64,000 nt of DNA from Onchocerca volvulus (taxonomy: Eukaryota > Nematoda > Chromadorea > Rhabditida > Onchocercidae): positions 4,204,368-4,268,367 of the forward strand of contig HG738138.1 in the NCBI GenBank assembly GCA_000499405.2, in the 5' to 3' direction. The position numbers and the translations under genes were made by a program. Every line of letters starts with the position of its first letter. The first letter of the stretch is position 1. The notes under the pieces are model-generated. The model did not search any database. It was not told the origin of the DNA and saw only the letters and a list, made by a program, of their open reading frames with translations. This document shows positions 25,201 to 38,498 of this stretch, in pieces.

Positions 25201-28200
25201 TTCCACCTTCCCTCTTCTTTCTTCCTTTGATTCTACATTTTTGCGATAATTTTAATTGTCTTTTCTGAAACAACGCACACATCAGCTTATCCGGAATGCA
25301 AATCGCCTTATGAATTCTGTGTTTGTGGAAAAGCCGCTGGTCGGCTTATCCATTATAATAGTACTAAGATTAGCCATTCGTACCTCAATCCTTTGCTATA
25401 CTTTACCGAATTAATCCTTGCCAATCATCTACAAATAACACATTTGTCATCTTTACTCACATCATCGCAATAATCACTCATCCTCTTCTATCTCCCATGT
25501 CCACCATTGTGCAACATTATCTGTTCATCTTTACGACTTGTCGCATGCAGCATTTTTGAACTTCATATTAATCACCAATCCAGAAGACATTTGTTAGTTC
25601 AGTTCAATGATCTTTACAACTTTTACCTGTATCCTCTCTTTTTCCCGTACATTATTTACTTCCAAAATTAATGGTTATCATCGAAAAATAGGCAATTCTA
25701 ATTGTTCTTTATTTAAAAATTCAGGCAAATTATTTGAAATAAATGAGAATTGTTTGGAAAGAGCGTGAAACGGGCCGATGAGCTATGAGATTTTATAAGG
25801 TCTTTATCATTAGATTAAGTCATTCAGCATTTTTGTCAATTTGCCTAGAATAATGAGGGACGAAAGAAAATGGATTCACAGAAAGAATATTTGATGCAAA
25901 ACCTTCTACATTGATGCTCTAAGGAATAATATGTGTTTCAACATTTGCTCAGTAAACTGTTTGGTAATCAATCTTATGAGTTTTATATTCAACCTAATCT
26001 AAAAATAACTTATTAGTCTTGTAATTATCATTAATATTTCGTACCATGCAGCTATAACAATCATGCAATTCTAACCACTGCAAGCAAGAGTTCAGTTATC
26101 CAGGATACCCTGAGATACGGTGGTCGATTGAATGACGAATTGAAGATATACTTCGAGAAGGGTCATTATAAAGTCATTTGTATCGGAAAAGAAAGAATTG
26201 TTTGATGGGGAAAATAAAACTGAACAAATTGCTGAAAGACATAAAACTGAAAGATTGTATATTTATGTGAATGCGATTCATATTACAATGTATTTATATT
26301 ATATTGATAATGGTCAAAATGATTATAAGAGAGAGAGAGAGAGCAAACTTTGATAATAGAACATGGGATGAAATGTAGATAAGAAAGAGGGAGAAACGAG
26401 AATGAAGAATTGAGCGTCTTGAGGACATTGAAAAAAAGGGACGTAGTACAAGAAAATGCATTTGCATATGATTAATGACCAGTGATTATCATGATCATTT
26501 TGATGATGATCGATGAGCCTCGTTATCACTATAACTGCATTCGCAAAAATAGTTGCTATGCTTTCTGCATTGCTCATTCCACATGCGCTACTTTACAAGT
26601 AGACCTTTTTTTCAACCCTTCCAACATCTCTGTCAATAAATCATTTAGTTACATTAAGCCAACACTGTGCTCTTTCCTACCAGTTAGTTAGTTCACCGAC
26701 AATAGATTTAGTTTGGGAGAGAAATGAAACAAACTATCTTTGAATTTTTACATTCTGAAAAATTTTCATGATTTTACAGAAAAAAAAAAAGTGCCATAAT
26801 TATGATGCTTGTTTGCACTCAGCATATCAATCAATCAAGCGCAACTTTGCGTCACCTTTCTAGAAAAGTCTACGATATCGTTGTTCCTTCAATAGAAACT
26901 CAGCGTTTTCAATGAAAAACAGTGGTTTTCTTGATTTTCCTCACTTGCAATTAAAAATATTAAAATTAACTTGCAATTAAAACTGAATGATAGCATGATT
27001 GCAAGAGGAATACGGCTTTTTAAATGATACTAACCGTTAAATCATTCCATTCAATTTTCTCTAATGTTAGGCTGACGTGATCGAAATATTTATTCTTAGT
27101 TCAGTAAAGTGCAATGATGTCTTCTGAGCCCGTTAAAATTATCCTATGGAAATGTTTTCTGTTTAATATTTCTAGACTGCCTAGTAATTTCCACACGAGA
27201 TGAACGAGCAGATGGGATTTTGTGGAAGTTTTGTATAGATAGAATGATCAAATTCAACATTTCAAATGAAAATTTTTTTTTTTTTTGACTCTCAGATTAA
27301 TTGATGTTTGTGCTGATTCGCTAAATAAGATTTGGCGAGAATGAAGTAGATATTTAACTATATATACAAGGAGAGCCTCGAAAATTCCCAGAATCCTACA
27401 ACGAACTGCTATAATTATTCCGAAGCTTTTATAAAATGCTGCAAAATTTCGGATTAGCTTTATTCAAAGCATATATAAATGCAAACATACTTAAAATACC
27501 CTCCTTGTACGGACCTCCTACAACTTCTTTGATGACTTTCATCAACAAATTCTTAATATAATTGCAGATAATAAAAGCGAAACAATAGGGGGTAAGTAAT
27601 TACTATGCACCTGCAAGTGCTTAAATCTATTATTTTGCCTTTCATCGCCTTTTTCTAAAGGATAAAATTCGTTCCAGAAAAATATTTTTCGATATTACAT
27701 ATAATTTACCATATCATAGTACTGCTTTAATTGCTTCAGCTAAATTAGAACTCGGATTTGACTTGTTTTGATTTAACTTCGAACATATTCAACTATTCAT
27801 ATTTTTCATTGCTGATTCTATTGTCAATGATTTTATGTTCAAATTTGTTCAATGGATGGACATCTTAAAAAGACATGATTTTTATTAGACTGATTTTGTT
27901 TTGTAGTTCCCAAAACTTTTTCTAATGAAGGCTTAGCAAAAATCTTGATGTTCACTTTCAAGCGAGCAAGATTAAGTTAGAAGTAACAGTGGAGCATATA
28001 TTTTGAAAAATTATTTTGGTAGTTTTTGCCTAGTTTTATCAAACTTTGTATGAAAAGAAATTCTGAAATAAACTTTAAATTGAGCTCGAATAATCCTGCA
28101 CAAACACATCACTAAAATCAACTGAGCAGAAAAAATCGATGATAATCCAACTTTGTGGATTCTTTCATCAGCAGATGTGACCTTCTATCCGCTAATTGAA

Positions 28201-30039
28201 CAAGTGGTCGGCATCATTCTGTAATCCGCCACTTATGTCATATTAAGATATTATCCTGTTTGACAGATATATGAGCAAAATGACATGAGGTGAAAATTAC
28301 GGATGTGAATTTCTCAATTACTTCTCAGATAACACCTTTTAACAATATATTGCAGAGAAAAAAAAAAGTGCTTTCATCTTATCCATTACTTTTCAATGCC
28401 CTTTTTTTCAAACCTTTTTTTAAACATTTTCAATCTAATTTTGCAGTCTTAATAGGCTTTCAAATAAGTTTAAATGCACTAATTCAGCGTAATTCTTGTC
28501 TCAGAATTCTTCATTAACTTTTCACATATACTTGCAATGTTTTGTTTCATCCTGACAATGTTCTGTACTTTTAAAATCTAATTTGTTGCACGTAAGTCAC
28601 ATACAATGTACTATTCATAGGAAGGTATATGTATATATGTACTGTGTTCAGAATTGAATTGTCAATGATGAAAAAATTGAATAATCATAAATATTTGTGT
28701 GCCTATAAAAGCAACATGCTTTGTAGAGAAACACTTTTTGTTCTCTTTTTGAAAAATGAGTTCAGACGGGCATAGGAAATGGCTTAGGCTTACTTTTAGG
28801 CCTTTACCCCTTCGTATTTATTTAAAATTTGTTAGACTTAGCGTGCAATCACCAATAATTTCTAACTATTCCATTGTCAAGCAGTTTAAAATTGTTCCAC
28901 TTTCATGTAAGCTGAAACGAAACAACTCTCGACGATTAGTAAAAATTGCCAAAGGAAGACGAATAGAAGGGATGGTTGGGAAGGCGGGGGGAAGGTTAAA
29001 AGGCAAAAAGATATGTGGTGGAAAGGAGAAAGGCAATAATTCAGGATGCGCTTGATGAATGGTTCCATTCTGTCGGCTTACAAACAACTTCCAGCAAGCA
29101 GCAGCAGCGTCAATCCTCGTTCCCCCTTTCCTGCCCAATCTATTTTGCCCGTGAAATGAGGAGGGGTTGACGCCCGTTTATCATTTTTTTCTTTTCCTGA
29201 GAGCTCTTGTTTTTGAAAAATGAACAGCTCTCAATCAAACGCTCTCCTCGAATCAATCATACCAACTGCTTTGTCTCTGTCTTATGTCTCTCTCAGTTGT
29301 TTCGGCTTTCACAACAGATGAGATTTATCTACTTTTTCATTTTTAAACCTCTTCATCAATTCAAATCCCAAAAATCCAGAAACCCAAATGCACAGCTATG
29401 TTTCTTACTTTTTTCCTTCCTGAAATCTCTGAAATAGCCAGATCCAAAGGTCCTTCAACCAACTTCAGCTTCAGTATCAAAACATGGATTTTGGAATGTG
29501 CTGCTCCACTTTCAATTCTCCTTTTATCCACCAATTCATCAAATGAATGCTCATTCTGTTCCTGAAGATGCCCTCATCCTATTTCCCTCTTCTTCGCATT
29601 CCTCCCGCGCACCTCTTCTCCACTTGTTTTCCAACTTGTTCGAAGATGGTGATACAAATAGTCTTTCCTTCAAAAATAAGTCGAAAAACAGTGGACAATA
29701 TTGGCAGTGTTGTACAAATCAGCAGCAGTGGTATTTGAATAATCTTCAAGCAAATTTTCTCAAATTTCAATCCATTTTTTAACGTTTCATTCGTCGCATA
29801 AAACTAAGCACAAATACTGAGCTCCACTTTTATATAAGACGAAATATTATGTACAGCGAGTTGAAATTGAATAATTTTATTGCTTTTCCTTAAACAGTAA
29901 AAAAAAAAAGTCATAAAACAGACTAGTTATTCGGATGAAAAAACTCCTTCGATAACCTCTGTCTTCAAAGGGTGAAAAAGTCTTGTTTTATGACCAACTT
30001 ACAGTTTGATTAAAACCTTCAGTTAGTTGCAGGAAAGGC

Positions 30040-30060
30040 AAAAAAAAAAAAAAAAAAAAA
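30040..30060. repeat. poly(A) tract, 21 A
   Basis: Homopolymer in intergenic DNA; no retroposed gene body was recognised 5' of it. Confidence 0.85.
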
Positions 30061-30466
30061 TGATTTAGATTCAAGCTAATTGCAATTAGAAAATTTATCT
30101 TTTACAGAAACTTTAAATGATAAATTGATTAAAAATGCGGTAAATAATAATGGAAAGTATAAAATTGGAAGAACCGAGGGGTGGTATATGTATTTGATGA
30201 GAAGGGGGGAGGGGGGGGGGAGGGGTGACATGGATGTGTGTATATATAATAATATGGATATGATCTAATCCCCCGCACCTCTCCCTTCTCGTCGTTTGAA
30301 ATGTCTCATCAATAGTACAACATAATGATGATTGGTGTCGGCTCCTTCTTAAGGGTTTTTCTCTTTTTCATCTTTGAGAATTTGGTTTGATGTGCGAGTG
30401 ATTGGTTCGGATGGGACCCTGTCAAAAGACTTATATATATCACTTGTCATTGCGTTTATGTCACCC

Positions 30467-30494
30467 TTTCCTTCCTTCCTTCCTTCCTTCCTTC
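30467..30494. repeat. (CTTC)n microsatellite
   Basis: Seven perfect TTCC units within a longer pyrimidine-rich tract that extends to about 30580. Confidence 0.9.
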
Positions 30495-30587
30495 ATTTCA
30501 TCCAACTATCCTCCCCTCCCCTCTTCCTCCTCCTCCTATCATCCTATTAATTATTATATACACCCTCCCCTTTTGCTCCTCCAATAT

Positions 30588-30618
30588 TCATTTATTTATT
30601 CATTCATTCATTCATTTG
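30588..30618. repeat. (TTTA/TTCA)n microsatellite
   Basis: TTTATTTA followed by repeated TTCA units. Confidence 0.85.
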
Positions 30619-32653
30619 TTGCATGTTACATTTGATATGATTTTCCTAAATCTACTCCAACGCTATTAACTTCATTTCCTTGTTATGATGATTTCCAACA
30701 GTCACCTGGGATTCTGCTTTCATTATGAAACATTCCACTCCATTTTCCAAGTTTCAACTTTACATTGATGAAGATGAATTAAAAAAACTTTGAAAGAATT
30801 TGAGCCTATCAAATTCCAGAAATTGATGGATTATTCAAGAAGTTTGAAGATCATTCATCAGCCTAAAAAAACTTGTTTTGTTACTCCACATCACTGATTA
30901 TTCACTTCAATCACGTTTAACCATTTCATTATCATTTTCCCATATTGAGATATGCAGCATGTCGAGTCTTAGTTTACTACTAATCAATTACTTTTGATCG
31001 GCTTCTCGCTTTTCATCTGACATCGCATTGCAGTTACAATGTTTTTTTATGTGAAGGTTTGCTGTTGTTGTAAGTTAATGAATTCTATTCACTGGCAGAA
31101 TTCGGCATCTCATTTCCTTGTCATTGCTTTTCAAAGATAAAAAAAGTTAAAGTTGAAAAGAAAAGAAATCGCTGATCTGATACTCTTCAGATATGTCAAA
31201 AAATTTTTTCGAATATAATCATATATTTTTTGGGAAATTCTTGGAATCGGATGAGGTAGCGCTCAGAGCAGTAGAGAATAAGTTGGAATATTGGAGAGAT
31301 AAAGCAAACCATCAATGAGACATTAGCAATTAGAATACTTAGAATAAATTAGAATACTTCTAAAAGTAATGGATAAATTTAAAAGAAATAACTGATCAAT
31401 AATCGGCTCTATAGAAACAGTTTGTGATAAATTTCGCAAAAAATCCTTTGAATCATTTGGTTAAACTTAAAGTTTGATCGATTTTAGAGAGTTATTGAAG
31501 TGCAATCATGTGAATTGATAAGAGTAATATCGTAATTGACTCATAAAACTTTTTTTTTAAATGGAAAGCTACAAAAAGCAAACAAACAAAACTAGGAAAT
31601 ATTAGGACAAATGATTCAAAAATATGAAGAAGGAATGATAAAAAGGTATAGGTCTATCAGTAAAAAAGAAAAAGTAATGATAAGTGAGAAAAAAAAATGA
31701 AATGAGCATTTTACTAGCTGGTAGAATAATATAAATGCATACAGTTTCGTCTTTTAGTGTTTCATTTTAATTTTTTTTCTTTTTTCTTTTTTTTTTCTGT
31801 TAAATCAGATAGCACTAGGATTAATTTATGTCCAGTTACTCCTTCAAATTGATGAGTTGCTCGAAAACTCAAGTACACTACAAGCCAAAGATGCACATCT
31901 CTAGAACATAAAAGATATACGAATCATCCTGACATAAAAAAGCTATTTCGATTTGTTTGATTTTTATCTTCAGTCTTCAAATCAAGAAGATTGTTATTAG
32001 TCTTATCTTCAAGAACATTGTTACAAATCTAACTTATAGAAAGGTTAATGGTAAATATTTTTCTGCACTGCGGGTCTTTTATAGCGATGAATAATTTATT
32101 GGTTGTGTGCATACTTTTTTTTCTTGAAAAAGTTGATATGACAACTGGCGGACAGACAGGTTGCCAAAAAGGCTGACAGTCAAACAAGTCCTGGGTTGCT
32201 AACCGATTGCTGTCGAAGACGAACAAGTATAAATTTTGTGAAATAATAGTCGTTAATGTTGCTATTATAAAACAGTGTTTTCCCCCTATTTTATACAGTC
32301 GTCCATATTAAATTGCATTATTTGATAATTCTTTAAATATCTTGTTATTCTTTAAAATTATTTCATGTTTTGGAATCCCATAGCTTCTTTCATTAAATCT
32401 GGTAATGATTGTTTCAATAAATGGTTTCAGTAAATCTGGTAATTATTTTTATGGGTTTGAATTTTGTTTTGACTTTGACTTTGAAATTCATTGATAACTA
32501 AATGGCGTTATAAAAAAACATGCTGAATTTCGGATAAGGATACTACCATTACTTTCTCGATTCTCGAACCCATGTAGTTGCAAGGAATTACCGTAACTTG
32601 TTGTACTGTTGCAGCAAAGTGTAACATTTTGTAGCACTGTTGTTTATGATGGC

Positions 32654-32675
32654 GATGATGATGATGATGATGATG
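32654..32675. repeat. (GAT)n microsatellite
   Basis: Seven ATG/GAT units on the plus strand. Confidence 0.85.
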
Positions 32676-32789
32676 AATGTGTAGAATTGTCGGATAATGG
32701 ATTGCTTAGGGAGTAGTGACCTAAATGATTGGCATGGCAAGCAGTAGCAGTTTCTGTTAACTGTTAAGCATCTATCAGTAGCACCAGCA

Positions 32790-32859
32790 TTCGACATCGT
32801 CGGCATCGACATCGACATCGACATCATCGAACCATCGACACCATCGACATCGACATCGC
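32790..32859. repeat. CATCGA-type hexamer repeat with imperfect units
   Basis: About ten copies or near-copies of CATCGA and its variants (ATCGAC, CATCAT, CACCAT). The unit contains the self-complementary TCGA, so the tract can pair with itself. On the minus strand it would read as a Met/Ser or Asp/Val dipeptide series, which I do not take as coding. Confidence 0.8.
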
Positions 32860-33223
32860 GGCAACTAGCATGAAAGCAATGCAAATTTCTGTGAATGGAT
32901 GGTGCAGAAGCACCTCCCATACGGGTTCGTTCATTGGTGAGGTGGTAGAATGAGGCGGAAGGGGGAAGAAGAGGGGTATACTTCACAGCACGCCTCTCCT
33001 CCAACTTGCCGCACCATTCTGCGGCACTTCTCTTTGAAGTTTCTTCGCTGACGACGGGTTTCAGCTGGGTGGGTCCGCCTTGATCTCACCCCCACTCATA
33101 CAACACAGTTCTTATTTGTAGCAGGTGCCCGAAGCGGTTCGCTCTCTGCTGGCTGGCTCTGTCCTTCAACTGGTTACGTCTGTCCGCGTCCGCGTTTTTC
33201 TTTATCATGCAGCGTTCTAGAAA

Positions 33224-33267
33224 TATTTATCTATTTATATATACTTATAAGTATATATGATATATAA

Positions 33268-33306
<39 letters not shown>
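33224..33306. repeat. TA-rich tract with perfect palindrome and (TA)n
   Basis: A palindrome ATATACTTATAAGTATAT at about 33237-33257 precedes a (TA)n run to about 33305. Likely prone to cruciform formation. Confidence 0.8.
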
Positions 33307-33309
<3 letters not shown>

Positions 33310-34113
33310 AATGTATACCTGCATATATATTTACGTAAGGTTTCTCCGTGCTTCAGAATATTCGTTATCCAGTTTACAAGCGATTTCCTGATAAACTTCC
33401 CGTGTTATATTATTATCTGTAGAGCTGCCAATCACATTGTACGGCACTGTTTTTGCCTTACATTTAGAAGAAAAGCGTATCCAGTTATTCAACAAAAATG
33501 GTTTCAACACATTCACAATATTTGACCGACTATAATTCACCTATCATGACATCGGTTAGTCCTGTTATTTCATTATCATATTTATCAGCCTGAATTTCTT
33601 GTCTCATTTTTTACCCAAGCAATATCGGTCCATTGATGACTGCTGTAAATTAGGTCAATTTAAAATGTTGCACACGTGTGATTTCATCATATTTCTGAAT
33701 TGTAGAAGCAATTCCTTCTTTATCTATCTGTCTAGCATAGCCAGTTTGTTTCTAATCTTTTCATTCATATTCCTCATACATTCTTTCCTCGATTGAATCA
33801 GGAAAAACAATCTTTTCGCTTTTTTTTCATCTTCTTGTGAAAAGCAATATCTTTGTACTAAAACTAATGTATATATATATATATATAAATTAAAAATCAT
33901 CCATGATTTCTGAATTTTACATGCCCGGAATATTTCAAAAAATTGCTTTTTGCTACTCACAGACAAATTTAATTTGTATGAAACACATTGTCATTAGGAA
34001 AAGGAGAAACGGAGAGTAGCAGAGATGGGAAAAGTTCATGAAAGCTTAGATTTTTCTGGGCATTCGTGCATCGAGAAATCACCTATTTATCAGGAATAAT
34101 ATCGAGTAAGAGA

Positions 34114-34120
<7 letters not shown>

Positions 34121-34146
<26 letters not shown>

Positions 34147-34149
34147 ATA
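34121..34149. repeat. (GGAT)n microsatellite
   Basis: Seven GGAT units; a shorter GGAT run recurs at 34848-34862. Confidence 0.9.
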
Positions 34150-34773
34150 GCTGTCATGTGTGATTAAACTAATCTCGTCGTTGATCTAAATTTTCCATTT
34201 GTCGGGACGTCTCTGTGTATGTATGTGTGTGCGCTATGTCTGTTTACATACGTTTGTCGGTCTGTCTTTATGTAATCGTTGCGTGCACACTATCGCATGC
34301 ATGTTTTCTAGGAATTCACCGTATCATGGACCTCATTTATCACGATAAGGTGTCAGGCGATCGAAATGTTTTGACAACAATAGCATGAGATACGATTTAA
34401 AATGTTTATGGCATAACTAGGCACTATCTTCTGGTTTTTGCGTTCTAAAAGAAATAGATGCAACTTTCGCCTACTTTAATAGCTTCCCTCCTAGTTCAAG
34501 TCAGGTGATATTTTCCCCCAATTCTTGTTGGTAGGAGGGTCCAGAAAATTAATTGGTATTTTGGATGAGTTATAGTTGTTTGATTGATTACCTACGATTA
34601 ACAGCTTTGTCATTTAACAATAGAAGCAATTATGTTTTAGTACGTGGCGATTATCATAGCTTTGGCACATAACAGTTCTTCATGATATCACAATCAGATA
34701 TTCCAGAAATAGTATAAGGCCATGTTAATTTGCGAGTTTATTAAATGAACATTAATGTTGGCTATTCAGTAGT

Positions 34774-34795
34774 TGCATGCATGCATGCATGCATG
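34774..34795. repeat. (GCAT)n microsatellite
   Basis: Five self-complementary GCAT/ATGC units in a row. Confidence 0.9.
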
Positions 34796-36738
34796 GAAGA
34801 TGCAGAAATGCAATGACTGCGAACAAGATCGAACAAATCATTTGTGGATGGATGGATGGATGAGTTGTTCTCTGCCGGCTTTTTCTTGGTTATTAGTCAT
34901 TGACACATAGGCATTAGCAATTTTTATGCCTTTTCAACGTGAAATATGCATGAATTTTTGAATGGGTGAACCAATAAAGCAACATGGTGAGCTGCTACTG
35001 CTACTGCGCTGCGTTACTGCTACAACTGCATCGATTCCGTGTTGATTTGTTTGTCCCGAAAAAGATCGTTTACTTTCAAGGATTTTTTTCCTTGTCCTGG
35101 CTCGCTTTTGAGGATCTTCTGAGCATTTCATTGGGACGAAGTCGAGGGAGTTAGTCGATCGAAATTACGATTTCTCTCTGTCGTTAATGCTGGTTGTGGC
35201 TAAGCGCTTCGCTCCCATTCACCCATTTTTTCTTGTTTCAAATTTTTAATTGATAAGTGCCGGTTTGAATGATATGAGAAATGACTTGACATTTTTCATC
35301 TTTGTTATCATTTCAAATTACCTTTCCACTTCTTTCTTACACATTCCTCTGAATTTTCCTCTCATTCCGTCTCTCTTCTCCTTTCATTCACACTGCTACT
35401 GCTTCTGCTATCATTTTAAATTTTGGTCAAACTGTCAATTTCGTTTCGCTTCTTGCAACTGTCAAACCTTTATTTATCACTCATAAGTTCTTACTTAGAA
35501 AAGCAAAATAAAATTAACTTTCTTCCCTATTTCCTCATTCCATGCATGTATTTATACACATATTTTTTTTATCTATTTCAGTTTCTCTTAATTTAAAATG
35601 AATTAATTGCTGACTGTTGGTAGAAATGACGAAATCATACTGCAGGATATGTGATGCATTTTGTTTTATTCTAGTTCTATTAATTTGGAAATCTTGAAGT
35701 TTCAAACATTTATAAATGGAGAGTAATAACACATGTATGAAAAGAAAGAAGAAAGCAATATTTCTGAAAGGGTAGATGTTTCTGAAAACAAATCAAAATA
35801 TTTTATACATTGTTTATTTGAAATTACTGAAGTTCTCAGGAAGTTAAGTTTTCAATGATCCGTGTTCTTACATATATATTGGCGTTTGGTTGATTCCTGA
35901 TAAGAGAACAGTGGAAGAGAATTATACGTACCTTGATGAAACTGACTTGTTTGGAGGCTGAATTAAGAACTATAAATTTCCAATTGAAAATTATTTGCTG
36001 ATGTACGTGAAATGGCGGATTGAAACGTAAATAAGGGCCAAAAGATAGTGCTTTTCAAATGCTGATACGAAAATAAATCCAGTATAGATAATCTGGGGTA
36101 GGTGTGCTGTCCTTAGAATATCGAAATTTAAATTGTCGCACTCTGATTAAATTCATTTAGGCGTTAGAAAGAAAGAATGTCAATTCATCGTTTCATTTCA
36201 TTAGTTTGAAAAATGTGTCATGTCTCCTTCCAAATTATCATTCTGAAGTAAACATTCTTTAACTTTCTTTAACGAGTAAAGACCACTTGCTGCATAGAAA
36301 AAAAATTCCGGAATTCAGATTATTTATAAGTAATAGGATCTCGTAGATTATTTATAAGTTATGTGAAACAATGTTGTCAGTTTCACTTATTATTTCGCTC
36401 AACTCAAATTATTCTTTCAAATCTATTCATTAGATCTCGTATATGCAATCGAGTCCAAATATATATATATATTTTTTTTGTTATGTGTATCAATCCAAAT
36501 ATTTATTTTATAATTTAATTTTATTGGAAGCCAAATTGATTGAAATGATCAAGCGTAATTGAGGACCGAATTTTCTGACTCTTTCATTTTTTGAACTTGT
36601 AATACTTTCTCGGTTGCTTTTCTTTGCACAAGCTTAATTCTTAAAGTTTAGTTCTCCATGAAAATTCATATTTGGATTTTAGAAATTCCAATCTTTATAA
36701 AGTCATGAGAAATTGTATAGAAGTATTCACATTTACAG

Positions 36739-38498
36739 ATGGATTCCGGTAAATCACCTCTTGCGATGCTTGCAAAAACCTGCGAAACAATTGGTCTTCC
36801 CGATACATCGAACCGAAAATCCAATAAAGACGGTGATAAATCTAGGGATCGTACCAGTCCGAGTAGTAGTACATCTGGTGAAACGAAAAAGGAAGAACCT
36901 AGCCCAACAGCAAAAAATAAGAAGGAAGGATCCAAAAGTCCTCGTCACATAGCCCACAGCCCATCGGTTGGCAAGAAGACACCGATAAGTTCCGAGCCAT
37001 CTACCAGTGCCGCTGCTTCGTTACCTGCAAATTTGATGCTTAGTGCACGAAGCTGCTTCCCCATGAATTTCTCACCTCTTGCGACAAGCTTTCCGACCTT
37101 TCCCTATCCTTCCCTGATGCCTGGATTCCCAACAGTACCCACTTTTGCTACTGCGGGAGCGTTTCCAGGTGGAACATCAAATCCATTCTTACGATGTCCA
37201 GATCCACTAACTTGCAAGGGTCCGTTTTTGATTTCGAGAAATTTTGAAAAAATGTTGAAATAGATGAACCAACATTTATTGGACATTCAGATTTTTTGAG
37301 TACATATTATTTCATTAATAAATTACGATGAAATTTTCATTTTAAAATTAAAAAAAAAAAAAAAAAAACATGTTTTTCCAATTCCATGGTTTTTAAATCT
37401 TTTAAGCGAATTGCATTTTGAAAGCATCTTTTTTATTTATAGGATGTCCAGCAACTATGATGACAAGGCCATGCGTAACTCCAGGTTGTACAAGTTGTAC
37501 GATGCATAATGCTGCAGCAGCAGCAGCAGCTGCTAGTACCACACCTGCCGATTTGATGATGACTTTCCCACCATCCTTTTTTGCTGCTGCTGCTTATAGT
37601 CCACTTTTATCAGGAACATTACCTCCAACATCAAAGTATATGTTGTTTTATAAAATTTCTTGATTCAGTATGTTAATAAATAGTTTCGAAAAAAAATAAA
37701 ATAATTTGAAATTGATTCATATTCTTGCCGAAAATTCTCTTGAAAAGACAAATTAATATTTAATGGAATTTCGCGCAGACTTTTCGAGTTCATTAATTTT
37801 TCAAAAATTTCGAATAAGTTGTCTAGACATATTTCAGAAAATATTATAGTTCAGGTATTGTTATGGATGATGAACAAAATTTACCACTCTTTTGATTTTC
37901 AGTTCAGCAGCTCAAATTGCTTATCAAAATCTTATGGCTGCAGCTTCTGGACAAGCAACCAAACACATTTGTAATTGGATTGAGTCACCAAATGGTGTCT
38001 GTGGGAAATCGTTTCCAACTGCCGATGAACTTGCTGCACATATGAAGGTATGTATATATTTTATTGCGTATGCATCATCTTAGGCATTTGTCTCGGATTT
38101 TTTAAATAAAAACAGATGGTTCGAGAATAATAGTGTTGAAAAAGACTAATTTGTAACGTAGTGAAAAAGAATGATGACATGAATTCAATGAATTGCTAGC
38201 AGTGGTACGACGAAATTTCCAGGCGGCTCATGCTCCATCAACAACAAATTCAAGTAGTAGCAGTGATCTGAAAACGAGCAGTTCACCACGTTCAAACAGT
38301 ACTGCATCGCTAATTAATCATGCTGCAGCGGCCGCTTCCCTTCGTTATCATCCGTATATGAAACCAAGTGGTTTGATGCCAACTGTACCGAATCCACTTG
38401 GAATACCTCCATTCCCGACGATGACAACCTTTCCTTCAGCAGCTGCATTGCAAGCCATGTATACCCAACGTCTTATGGCTACTATGCCACATCCGTAA
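36739..38498 (+). CDS. tlp-1: NET-family zinc-finger regulator, tlp-1/elbow/noc/ZNF503-703 orthologue
   Basis: Nuclear transcriptional regulator; in C. elegans, tlp-1 acts in T-cell lineage asymmetry and male tail-tip shaping. Exons 36739-37219, 37443-37635, 37903-38047 and 38223-38498 give 364 residues, stop TAA at 38496-38498. Residues 5-22 hold the family's Sp-like motif SPLAMLAKTCETIGLPD. DPLTCKGCPA spans the first junction, like the cysteine motif of ZNF703. The single C2H2 finger uses Cys248, Cys258, His271 and His276 (HICNWIESPNGVCGKSFPTA), with spacing C-x9-C-x12-H-x4-H, and its second His comes from the last exon. The C-terminus keeps LRYHPYMKPSG and a YTQRLMA segment, as in vertebrate relatives. 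An acceptor (ATTTACAG) directly precedes the ATG: either spliced-leader addition or an unfound 5' exon, since relatives have sequence before this motif. The donor at 37220 (GTCCGT) is weak but required by frame. Confidence 0.93.
37350..37368. repeat. poly(A) tract in tlp-1 intron 1
   Basis: Nineteen A's in the first intron. Confidence 0.85.

Larger units (their letters stand above)
15320..36738. other. 21-kb gene-poor region upstream of tlp-1
   Basis: I find no exon set I can support here on either strand. Short open frames of 60-99 codons occur at about the rate expected for AT-rich DNA, many of them antisense pairs. Patches with higher G+C and non-repetitive texture stand out near 17.5-17.8, 19.6-20.2, 22.4-22.9, 28.75-29.2, 32.7-33.2 and 34.9-35.2 kb. 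Because tlp-1-type genes are patterning regulators, these are reasonable candidates for cis-regulatory elements or 5' exons (inference). Microsatellites are listed separately. Confidence 0.55.

Noticed and set aside
28756..29138. Overlapping 99-codon plus and 90-codon minus frames in a G+C island
   Set aside because: Both strands open, low-complexity basic or proline-rich content, no splice logic or motif; more likely regulatory DNA.
32588..33004. 138-codon minus-strand frame
   Set aside because: Its length comes from the GAT and CATCGA repeats, which read as poly-Ile and Met-Ser or Asp-Val series; no domain.
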